Positions 20,995 to 31,899 of a stretch of DNA of 64,000 nucleotides are shown piece by piece. The notes below the pieces were generated by a model. The model was not told the origin of the DNA, did no database searches, and saw nothing but the letters and a program-made list of their open reading frames with translations. How positions within the stretch are numbered: position 1 is the first letter of the stretch; each line of letters starts with the position of its first letter. Source of the DNA: Margaritispora aquatica (Eukaryota > Ascomycota > Leotiomycetes > Helotiales > Discinellaceae). Location of the stretch: assembly GCA_007644065.1 (NCBI GenBank), contig VJWN01000012.1:547758-611757 (forward strand), written 5' to 3'. The translations under genes and the position numbers were made by a program.

Positions 20995-22770
20995 TCACTC
21001 CTCGACTTCCACAACATCCTCAACCTTCGCATCTCTCTCACCAGCATATATCCATGCGAATATGCTCGAAAAAACCTGGAGTGCTGCGAAAGTCAGGCAC
21101 ATCACAACCCACCCCCATTTCATCATCACAGCACCACCCCATAGCGGTCCAATAATGGAGCCTAATCCCCAGGACATATTCAGCATGGAGTATGCTCTGC
21201 CCATAACCTTGGCCGGATCGGCTTTGCTACCTAATATGGATTGAGTAATGGTGTCGACGGCACGAGAGATCTCAACCATGTTGGGCACGACCATCAGAGC
21301 AGTGGAGAACCCTAGGATGAAAAGCAGAGCTGAGAGGGCCACCTTGGCTGCCGTTGTGTTGGATGTCACGATACAGAGGCCAATCCAAATGAAAACACCC
21401 GAAACAAGCCCAGATACTGTGATGCCTCGACAACCGTGGATGTCTGTCATGCGACCAACGTAAGGATCACTCATGATTGAGAAGGATACCATCACGAAAA
21501 TCAATCCACTTTCTGCGGCTGTCCAGTCAAAGAGCTGCATTGTGTATAGGGACAAAACCTAAACATATCAGCGAGAGTTTGATTTGAGAAGAGAAGTAGG
21601 ATCGTGGTACGTACACTTTCCATGGCCGTCATTATCACAGAGCAGGTGAAATATGTGAAAAGTGCGGCGAGGATCCGAGGACTCGTCAACAACGGTCCCA
21701 TTCCAATTCCTTGTGAACCAGATATTTCCTTGTTAGCAATTATGACGGTGTTCTTATGCGTATCAACCTTGAATAGTGAACCCTCGACTTCGTCACTGAC
21801 ATCGGACAGTATTTCAGCTGCCTCAATAGTGCCATAATTCGGAGAATCTGAAAATGAGATCCACTGCTCTGCAACCTTTCTCTCAATCATGGCAAATCTC
21901 AGCACAATATCAAAGAATAGAACTACAAAAGCCATTGAAAACACCGCATAATGGCCTGCAAGTTCGTATACTACACCTCCAAGTGAAGGACCAAGCAGTG
22001 TACCAGTAAATCTTCCAATTCCTGGCCAGCCCATTGCACCACCACTACTAGACGCACCCATTGTGTCACTGAGCAAAGCAAGGCCGACAACCCATATGAC
22101 GGAGGCCGATGCGCCCTGCAGAGCTCTAGCAATGACGAGAATTACAGGCGTGTGGCCGAAGCAATAGAGTATTGTTGATCCGGTCAAAGCATATAAGCCG
22201 AACAGCATCGGAGTCCGACGAGTGGCAGCTCTATCAGCCATGTAGCCGGCAAATGCTAAAGCAATGATTAGCAGGACGATGAGCGTGATCGGTACAAAAC
22301 CTACGGGAGACACAAAGATTTGCAGCCCCAAACGCACTGAGAAGAATTGATATCCAGTATTGAACATCTTCTGGTGGTACACCCGCATTTCTGGTCAGGG
22401 TGTCTGGCAAAATTGGGATGATCTCCCCAAGTCAGTTTCATCCAACTGTGAATTGGTGAATATCATACCAGCGTATATAAAAAGGCATCCTGTGAGCGTA
22501 TTAGCAAGAGCTTCTTTTCTTTCTGCAATCACCTACAGTGAATACGGCCAAGCAAACGACAAAGGTGATGAACGACTTCGAGGATCTAAATGCCAGACCA
22601 ATTGGCATCGGACCAAACTTCTCGCATGCTTGGTCCTTTATTCTGATATTATGAAGCAGAGAATCCTAGATCGACGTCAATATTTTATGTTACGTGGAAT
22701 GAAGTGAACCTACAGTGGGAGTTGGTGGTCCCTCATATTCGTCCTCCGAGACTGGTTTGAAAGAACTCAT
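20995..22770 (-). CDS. MFS transporter (drug/H+ antiporter-like)
   Basis: Six exons on the minus strand, about 22770-22714, 22665-22537, 22489-22469, 22422-22305, 22255-21615 and 21558-20995, give about 509 residues. Exon 3 encodes only seven residues (DAFLYTL). Key blocks are SFITFVVCLAVFT (TM1), IIPILPDTLTRN, a motif A loop (GYMADRAATRR) between TM2 and TM3, ARALQGASASVIWVVG in TM4, a motif C-like GIGRFTGTLLGPSLGG in TM5, and a second half with a longer acidic central loop. These fit a proton-driven exporter of the major facilitator superfamily, plausibly in the plasma or vacuolar membrane. The intron at about 22304-22256 has no stop, so a simple open frame reads through it; splicing restores VSPFAGYMADR, the expected sequence. 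The start is set by the N-terminal MSSFKPVSEDEYEG exon. The substrate is unknown. Confidence 0.82.
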
Positions 22771-25700
22771 TCTCAATTGATTGCACAAACGAATAATCAC
22801 AAAACAGAATCGCACAAGAGATGGGATGAGAAGAATTGAAGTTTTGAGACAAAGTTTCTAAGGTTGATCGAGGTACGAAAGAACTCAGGTTACCTATTCT
22901 CAGAAAGGTGGCGGGGTGGCTACACAAAAAAAGGAAAGAGCGCTTGCTGGAATTGGGAAGCGACGCTCGTCAGAGGGCCACACTTGCATAGGTATGTAAG
23001 ACATCGCGGAATAAGAACATTGGGCAAAACTGCGAGTTTCCAAGAGATTCTCGAGTACCTCTGTATGTCCTTCCCATTAGATCTACGGAGTTGTCTCACA
23101 CATCGTCGCACAGGCGGTGTGGTGCTTGATCTTGTATGTGGCTTCCCGCGGCCGCTCTAAGGTTCCAGAGGCGTGAAGTGGCTTGTTGGGTGGACTGTGG
23201 GGGCTCAATGGGACTCGGAAATTCGTGTTCGAGTTGCTTCGGGTGTACACGACTTATCGTGATCTTCGTGTTCGGTCATGATGATCTGTTGAAACGAGAA
23301 GCCAGTATTGCGACCTGCCGTGACTTGGGGGAGCACATTGGGTACGAAATTCAAGTTACCTTACTAGCCACGCGAAGGTGCTGGGAATTGATGGCAAGGG
23401 AAATTTATTTCATGTATCAATATAATTGTTGATATTTATTCGGGAAAGCCCATCTCATACATCAATTTGGTGAATGTCGTTTGAGCACAATGCAGTACCA
23501 GATCCAAGGACCATCTACCATTTTCTCCACAGATCAGCCCGCCCTCTCACAAAGTTCCGTCCATGAATTCGAAGTAGGAATGGCTTTTTACGGTTATCGA
23601 AGTCGTCGTGTCGCAAGTATCTGAACTGAACTTCCTTCGTTGCCAAAGATTTTCAACTTGAATAGGAAGCTTTTCTTTTCGTGCATTTTAGCTAGAATGC
23701 GGCCTATAAACCAGCCGAGAATCAAGACTGACGATTTGGAAATGCAAATAACCATCGGTGTTCAAAAATGCTTTGTCTTTGGGAAATTTGGGAGATTTGT
23801 ATCATTCATATCCGCTTCCGGCATACCAGCGAGCTGTCCTGGAGCGAATGAATCTATACGATAGTCCATTGCTGCATCATTGTTGTTGGTATATATGGCA
23901 GATTTAATCTTATCTTATTGAAGTTGCCATTCAAAGATAAAGTGTGTGTTCGCTGTACTGCCTAACCAACAGTTTGTGACATGATACTATCTGAATACCA
24001 AACATGCCTCATGCAACATGATGAAGCTTGTATGCATTGGAGCATCCAGGATGATACAGCTGTCACGCTGGCTGCATGGGCAATCCAGCCGCAATTCACT
24101 TGTATCAGTCCTAAGACTTGACCATAGTGTGTAACAAATCAGCATATTGTCTGTTAGCACAAAGCATAGCTCTGTGAAGGAGGTGATACTTATACATGCG
24201 TACTGTGATACCACTTCTCCAACGTTCAATTTTTTTTTTTGGCTCCTAGAGCTCTCACAGGTAGACCAGTCACTCAGGTAACTGTCCTAAGAGCCACGCG
24301 CGGTCTAGTCTATATGTAAATCAGGTTTCGTTTGCGATGTCGTACCACTCTTGCGTGTTGGTTGCCCACGAGTTTGTATGCGAATTTGGATTCTGGGATG
24401 AGTTCGGGTTTAGCTTATCGTGGAAAAGAGTGGGCTGGTCTCTTTGTTATTATCACAATATATTCACACATTAGGGTTCAAATTATCGAAGTATCAGGCG
24501 TATCTCCATCTGACTGCTAGAATAGCTTTTGATAGAACATTTTTTCAACTTTCAGCATAACGAGTTCAGGTCTCATCGCTCACCTCAATGTCAATGCCAA
24601 TGCCAAGGTAGCATCATTCAAAATGGGAGCTTTAAAAGTGTCAGTAAGTACGTCTGCTAGAAAATGTTTGGAAAGCCGCCGGTAGGAAAAGTACTTACTA
24701 GCAATTCTCATTATCCAGATCATTGAAGTCAGCGAGGGCGAGAGGGTCATGTGACTCGCTTCGGCAAAGTGTTGGAGGAATCAACTTTTTTTTCCAATGC
24801 CATACCCCCACTCTCCGAAGATACGCTTGGTATATACAGTCATATTGTTCGTGGCCATAGCTTTATTGACATAAACTATGGGCTCTGGACCTCTGGATGG
24901 AGTGCAGTTAGTCGAAATGAGTATGACACAACAAACAAGCATTTTCAATGACTTTACAATCCCCAGATACTATGCTTTACAACATTACCGTAACTATCAT
25001 ATATAGAATTACATTTAAACCCTCTTTGTGTAAGCCCGATGGACCCTTTCTAGTATCAGGAATGGGGGTGCAAGACTCACAACATTTTCTTCTTCGCAGT
25101 ATTTATTTTTCATCAATGCAGTCTATTTACATCTTTGATACCTCAGGGTGAAGCGAAAAGATTTGCAACCTCTTAAAAAACCTCAAATCCTCAAAAGCAT
25201 GCACTCCTCCCTCTATGCCTTGAGAAGTTATTCGCGTAAGTGATCCATGGATGTATTGTAAGATAATAGTCGGTATCGGAGGATGCTTCCAAGATACATT
25301 GTGAGATTAGATGTCCAATGTTGTTTAGAGAGAGATATAGTATGAGCACAAATACAACTTTGAACAAACACTTCTAGACACATTTATGATTGCATTCTCA
25401 CTAATAGCATATTACTTGACGAGGAATCTCGAAAGTGCTTGGCGAAAATGTGGCGAAAATGTGGCGATACAATGAACTTCTAACGAACGCAAACATTTGT
25501 CGGCATCACCCGAAACATTACCGACTCAAGTGAAACGCCACTTAGTATTCAATGACATAGTGGTTGCCTTGTGGATTTGCTCCCAAAGGAACTTGTACTT
25601 GAGATGGCCGCGGCAATGGTATACCAAGGGTATGAATACAGAAAGTACACGTAAGAACAGCCTTCAAAAGTATTACGCCACCGTGGTATTTACTACACAT

Positions 25701-26679
25701 CATATGCGGGTTCAAACCTTGTGTAAAATAGTAGCTGCTCGTACTGTACTGCTCAACAATCATGGCTTGAGGTCAACATAAGAAATCCGGAAACCGTACT
25801 GGTGCCAAACTCAAATCAACTCATCCATGTTGATTCAAGCCACTCTTATCACCTCCACGATATCGGATCACCTTTTTCACCCCCAGATCAGATTCCATGC
25901 GACGATCATCCGGACAAAAATGCAGCCACAGACAAAGCAGGATGGTATTTGCATAAATTTTGTGTGACCATACATAACTCAGAAGCGAGCTGAAGGGCTG
26001 AGTGAGAAATTGGCCTGAAAGACTGGATCCGGCGGGGTGACACTAAATTTAAAGCTGCTGTACTTGTATGTAAGATACCTACGTAAGTATCTATCTATCT
26101 GTAAGCGTCATATGGAAAAGTACAAACCACCCTTAGGAATTCCCTCCTCCAAATATGTATATCTTCATTCTTTAAGAAGAAGAAGAAGAAGAAGAAGAAT
26201 AATAATAATAATAATAATAACCATTAATTAAATTCCATCCTCTCAAACTTTGAAAGAATTGATAATGGTGCTGGGTGCTCGGACAGATCCAAGCTCTGCA
26301 TTGTAATTTCTTGAGTTCGGCAGAATCATCCCCTAATCATCGACCCCAAGCCAGATTTGGACAACAGGTGCGCTGAACGTCAGACCCCAACCAAGGAGGC
26401 CGGATTTCAAGACAGACATCAGCACCATTATTCACTTACCAACGCTTTAATATTCACATTCTCCTCGACAACTCAGCGCGGATTCCCTCTGCTTTCTGCC
26501 ACAATCATCTACTTTGTACCATCAAACTTCGGGAATCGAACCCTCGATAACCTCCAAGCGCATTCATTTATTACTCAACAATCTCGATTTATCTTCGACA
26601 ACTTCGTGCCAATTCGACGCGATTTCCTTCTACTTTCTCTACTTTCTCGACTATCTCTCGCATCTCAATCAAAGACATT
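22771..26679. other. 3.9-kb gene-free region
   Basis: I find no convincing gene. Frames at 22864-23432 and 25497-25781 lack domains or good splice continuation. The region carries T and A homopolymer runs (for example at about 24229-24239), TACC-type words near 26075-26100, and an AAG/AAT microsatellite. The last 300 bases are pyrimidine-rich and probably include the rho3 promoter and 5' UTR. Confidence 0.5.
26174..26221. repeat. (AAG)n(AAT)n compound microsatellite
   Basis: About eight AAG units run directly into about eight AAT units. It is directly readable and intergenic. Confidence 0.9.
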
Positions 26680-27581
26680 ATGCCGTGTGGAATTGGAGGA
26701 AACAAGACTACTCAGCGGAAGCTGGTACTACTGTGCGTCGATTCCTGGTTACACCTTCAACAATCCCTTGCGCTCTGCAGACTGTAGAATGCTTCGAGTG
26801 TGAACGTGGATGTTGCGCTAGAAGAGTCCAAGCAAAGCTAACTCCATCAAACAGTGGTGATGGAGCATGTGGAAAGACTTCGTTGCTGAATGTCTTCACA
26901 AGAGGGTAATTCAAGTCCTTAGGCAGCCTTTTGCCATGACGTTGACATTTCCTAGATACTTCCCAACTGTCTACGAGCCAACTGTCTTCGAAAACTACGT
27001 GCATGGTGAGATTCCTCAATCCGCGGAGCTTATATCTACCAATGCAACCTTGCAGTGATAGAAATTAGATCAGTAAGAATTGACATGTGAATGAACGTGC
27101 TAATCGATGTATAGACATCTTCGTCGATAATGTCCACATTGAACTGTCTCTCTGGGACACCGCAGGACAAGAAGAATTCGACCGACTGCGATCCCTCTCC
27201 TACGATGATACGCACGCAATCATGCTTTGCTTCTCCGTCGATAGCAAGGACTCCCTTGAGAACGTCGAGTCCAAATGGGTCGGCGAAATCGCAGACAACT
27301 GCCAAGGTGTCAAGCTCGTCCTTGTGGCACTAAAGTGCGATTTGAGAGAGCAAGGCGCAGATGACGAGGTTGATGAAAATGGCCAGCCAAAAGAGAAGAA
27401 GGAAATGATCAACTATAACCAGGGCCTGGAGGTCGCAAGAAGGATCAACGCATTGAGATATCTTGAATGCTCAGCCATGAAGAATCGAGGCGTCAACGAG
27501 GCTTTCACGGAAGCTGCTCGCGTGGCATTGAGTGTCAAGCAGAATGGCGGAAAGGACGACTCGAAGTGTAATGTTATGTAG
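26680..27581 (+). CDS. rho3: Rho-family small GTPase, Rho3 type
   Basis: Four exons (26680-26732, 26855-26905, 26956-27005, 27115-27581) give about 206 residues with consistent phases. In order: P-loop GDGACGKTSLL, switch I YFPTVYEPTVFENYVH, switch II DTAGQEEFDRLR, the guanine-specificity motif LKCDLRE (KxD), ECSAM (SAK-like), and a C-terminal CNVM prenylation box. The Rho insert (DEVDENGQPKEKKEM) is present. NAALRYLE-type and NRGVNEAFTEAARVAL blocks match the Rho3 branch of fungal Rho proteins, which act at the plasma membrane in polarised exocytosis and actin organisation at hyphal tips. Met at the CaaX end favours farnesylation. Introns carry CTAAC or CTAAT branch points. The Rho3 assignment over Rho4 or Rac rests on remembered family motifs. 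Confidence 0.88.
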
Positions 27582-28519
27582 GCTCGGCATCTTACATCTG
27601 CGAGACTGCTTTTTTTCTAAAGGATTTGGCGTTGGTGGATCTGTGAGCGCCACTTGGCGATCGTGTGCGTTTGCATATGGTACATATTCGTTTCGCTATG
27701 AAGACCTGGGGAAGCGGGGCCTTTTAGGTGGCTCGTTGCATATTCAAATTCTCGACATTCTCGCTGGCTACAACGACATGATATTTGCGGATCTTCGCTC
27801 AAAGATCGCTTCCCTCTTTTTTCCCCCTATAACACTAAAGTGGATCGAAATACCCATTCTACGATCTCGACACTTATAATTTGCGATTATTGCCCAGCGT
27901 CACTTCTGAACCAACATGTTACTACTGGCTCCACCACTACGACAAATCAAACCGGCACATCTTCGATTCAATTCTGCACATAAATTCAAGAAAGCTTTGA
28001 TGGACAATTGGCGTCTGGTTGTTTTACAAGGTTGTTTGCTGCATCTACGGAAGCGCGATGGGGATGTTTGAGGAATAAGAAAAGGTTACATTGTGTACTG
28101 TACTTTGTTTGAGCATAAGAGAAGGAGAAATGATCAAAATTGTGATTTTGTATGACTTTATACTAGAAGTCTATGATTCCGAGACAGCTATTGAATTGTA
28201 CTTTGCTATGCTATCTTGGTTACAACTCCAAGCTTTGACCTGGTGGCTTCACAAGTGTGTTCTACCATCTCCAAGACCCGAGACGATCACCATATCTAGG
28301 TAGACTCGGCATTTGAGCGTCCAAGAAACCAGAGGCGGGGTAAGCTATCCTCTAGTCGCGGGGTATAGAGTGTATGTACTTGGATTCTATGACCAATCCC
28401 TCACAGCTTTTCAGCTCTGAAGTTCTTGCTGTATTCAGCTCTCAGACTCTTTAATTCCTCAACTTCTTCCTGTCACTTTGCATTTTTCACTGCTCACCAA
28501 TACGAAATTTACAGACAAG
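27582..28519. other. intergenic region, rho3 3' flank
   Basis: No supported gene. A frame at 27532-27879 overlaps the rho3 end in another phase and is not conserved-looking. Confidence 0.45.
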
Positions 28520-29739
28520 ATGGTAGACATCAAACCCTACACAATAGCAGTTCCTAAAGCAAAAGTCAAACGCTTAAAACAAAAGCTTGAACTCACTAAC
28601 TTCCCGCAACGTGAACTCGAGGACGCAGGATGGAAATACGGGGCTCCTCTGTACATATTTTACTCTCTCCTGCCTTCCAACCACTTGCAAAATTCACTTC
28701 CATTCAATCTCAATGCACAAGCCGAGCACAAAAAAAGAACGCGGAGCTGACAACTAACTTGCCCCAAAAAGAGCAGATATCAAGCGTCTCGCCCACCACT
28801 GGCAAACCACCTTCTCCTGGCGCACCGTCGAGAAAGAACTCAACGCGCTCCCGCACTTCATGACGCACATCGCCGTCGATGGCTTCGGGGACTTGGATGT
28901 CCATTTCTTGCATCAGAAGAGCGAGGTCAAGGGGGCGATTCCGTTGCTTTTCATTCATGGGTGGCCCGGGAGCTTTATGGAGGTTACGAGGATGTTGTCG
29001 CTTTTGAAGGGGGGTGATGAGGGCAGGCCTGCGTTTAATGTCGTTGCGCCTAGTTTGCCGAATTATTGCTTTAGTGGTGGTGTGAAAAAGGTGAGTGTTT
29101 TGTTCTGTTGGTGAGAGGCGTTTGATGGGGAGGTAGAGGAGAGGGGACGAGAAGGAGATGTGATGTAAGTGAGAGCTAGGAGTCGGCTGTGCTGATGATT
29201 CGTAGCAAGGTTTCGAGCTTAAGCAATATGCCGAAACTTGCCATAAGCTTATGCTAGCTCTTGGGTACGATCAATATGGTATCAGATTCCCATTCTTTTT
29301 CATCTCAAAATCTCGCTAAACTGAGACAGTAACTCAGGGAGGGGACTGGGGATTTCTAAGTACGCCTTAATTTTAATCCATCTACCAGCACACTCTCACG
29401 AGATCACTACACAAACAGCAGACATCTAGATACTGGCCAGACGCAGTCTCCCGCGCCCTCGCACACCTCTACCCAGCATCCGTAAAAGCAACACACACAA
29501 ACTGGATTTTCGCCGCCCAACCCCAGCCCTCCCCCTCCAAGACACCCGCCATCCCCGAAGCGATCTACAGTCCGCGCGAGCTCGCCGCGCTCGGCCGCAT
29601 GCAAGACTGGTGGGCCGGTGACGGCTGCGGCTACCTCGCGATCCAAAGCACCAAGCCCTCGACCATCGGCTTCGCCTTCGCCGACAGTCCCGTCGGGCTT
29701 GTGGGAGATGTTTGGGAGAGGGGGAGGAGTGGTTATTGA
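28520..29739 (+). pseudogene. decayed epoxide hydrolase (EHN plus alpha/beta-hydrolase)
   Basis: Exons 28520-28650, 28772-29090 and 29206-29278, then an exon starting at 29330, encode an epoxide hydrolase of the microsomal type: an EHN domain at the N-terminus (AVPKAKVKRLKQKLELTNFP), the oxyanion-hole motif HGWPGSF, and the nucleophile Asp in TQGGDWG. Right after GDWGF the 5' splice site reads CTAAGT where GTAAGT would be expected, and the next block (SRYWPDAVSRALAHLYP, from 29422) is in frame only if that lost donor is assumed. Without splicing the frame stops at 29368. Even with splicing, the protein ends at 29739 after about 288 residues, while the family usually has about 400, so the catalytic His and acid are missing. 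I read this as a recently broken gene; a sequencing error at the donor would explain only one of the two defects. Confidence 0.7.
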
Positions 29740-31899
29740 GTTTCTTCCATTCGCTTAGGGGTGGGTGTTGTGGTTTGTAGTTTGGCGTTCGTATCTGTTA
29801 AAACACCGGAATCTCCTCTCCCGTTGCTTTGGGTGGTATTTGGCTTGGTTTGAATCAGTGGGTTTGTGGAATCGAAATAATGGTATATGCAATTGAGTTT
29901 CATGCTATCTACTCCTTACCTTTGATCTTCTTGTGGCATCATTCAAGCAGTGGTTCCATATATAAGTAGATTTGTTTTCACAACGCTAGCTTCTCACATG
30001 TTTATTTGCCCAAGAGTTCGGTCTGCTCGGCATGTCCCAGTCAACCCAGCGCACTTAAAATCACATAAAAAATAATGATTTGTGTTCGACAAACGGACTT
30101 ATATCTGTGGCCGTGTGAGCACTTGTATCCTTCTATCATTCCCTGCCTTCCACTTAGACTTGCTATCAATCTCTCAAGTTCTTTCATAACAGCAAACTTG
30201 TTGTCAACAAGGCGGAACATCTGTTCGTAAGTCGTTGTTCAACGAGACATGCACATATGGCAGCAAGAGAACCGAACAATACACTACCTTCCTGGCCGGG
30301 CACAAGCTCTCTAGGTCCTAGGAACCTTAGAGGTACGAACGCCTTCAGTTATGCCCTACCATCTGTGCAGTTTGCATACACAACCCGAGCGAAGGAAGGC
30401 AGATCAACTAGGAGTTCCGCTATGGTGACTTGATGAATACGAGAGGAGTTGTGAGAGCTTGAACGAATGAAAGTTGAACCTCAGACACCACTCACCCAGT
30501 TCCCTATCTACCTATTCATCTAACCCATGATGCGAATCAATCTACAAACGAATTGCCTTACCATCCTCATCTCGCCTTACCTCTATGCTCCCTTCCCTTC
30601 CCTTCCCTTCCCTTCCCTTCCTCCCTCGTAGGCAGATTCCCTTCCAACCATCTATCCCCATCCAACCATCGATCCATCAATCCATCGATCCATCACATCA
30701 AATATCTCTCGGACTCCAAAAACACACTAGCCCTAACCAAGTGCAAATTCAATCAAAATACCAATATCAACAAGAATGCCTACGCCCTAAACACAACACA
30801 GCACAGCCCTCAAGATCTCCACCCAACAACCAAGTAGATCTCAAACCTATCCACCATCTCAATCTCAATCTCACCCTCACCCTCGCCATCCCCCACGCCC
30901 CCTGTGCCTAGCCTAGCAGCAGCGCAGCGACCACCGTGGTACCCCAGCCCAGTAGGTAGTAAACGAGAGAAAAAACTTACACGAGATTAACCGACTCAGC
31001 CCCCTTCCCAAACAAACGCCCGCCCACTCCACTTGGGCTTGTACTCATGTCCTCCACCACGAGGGAGGGACATGGTTTGAGCAAGCGCGCGAGACGTATC
31101 GAGAGAATGCCTGTTCCATGCCCCTCTCTGCCTCTCTCCTTTCTCTTCTCTTCATATCGAATGAGGCTCAGCTTTCAGATGTCAATTTTTGCATACTCTT
31201 TCATTTCCACTGCCTAATACCACCCGCTGCAAAACCCACCGATATCGTCCATTATTCGTGTAAACATCAATCGCATCGTCAAGTAAAAATACAAAAAACC
31301 GGTCTTTGCAGACCTACTCCTTCCATTTCCCCTTCGCCACCCCACCGTTAGCATACCTAACAAATAAAAAACAAAGACCTAACCGAGTCTCAAAACGTAG
31401 CTCCGTACAGACAGCCTTCCCAAATCCGCATTTCCAGAGTCTTCCCGTCGTAAGGAAAGATCAGGAAAAGATCGTCTAATAGAATTAGAAGCAGGTAGAA
31501 AACAATCTACTCTTCAACGCCGCCGTGTTTTCCAAAAGTCATTGTTGCCCCTTGTTGTCCCTATTTCTTCTAGTAATCCCAAACCATTCCAGAACGCCAC
31601 AACTAGACCTTCCGTTCGTATCATGAGACACTTAGAGCTCTCATTAATCCACCCTATGCCGACAGAGTCTTTCACAGTCCTCGACTGGCTTCCTCTTACC
31701 CCAACTATCTTAAGAATAACTTGCCTTATTGTGGCCTCGAATCCCTATTTTTTTTTATAACTGGCGTAGACTCGTGGTAGGCTGAGACTGGACTTGGTGA
31801 AGAGGATGCGCGTATATGGATGGGCACGAACATTACTCCTTACAAACAAATGTATCAAGCACCCTCGCAGATCAGTCTTCTGTAGCCCCCCTGTCTAGC
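29740..31899. other. 2.2-kb gene-free region with pyrimidine repeats
   Basis: No gene is supported. Contains a (CTTCC)n microsatellite at about 30590-30621 and CCATCGATCCATCAAT-type imperfect repeats at about 30645-30700. Frames here are low-complexity products of these repeats. Confidence 0.5.
30590..30621. repeat. (CTTCC)n microsatellite
   Basis: About six copies of CTTCC, directly readable, followed by CCATC/GATCCATC-type imperfect repeats. Confidence 0.85.

Noticed and set aside
23136..23432. 98-residue plus frame
   Set aside because: No conserved motif and no start or splice support.
26525..26545. tRNA T-arm-like GGTTCGATTCCC on the minus strand
   Set aside because: No acceptor stem, anticodon arm or A box around it; the region is the rho3 5' flank.
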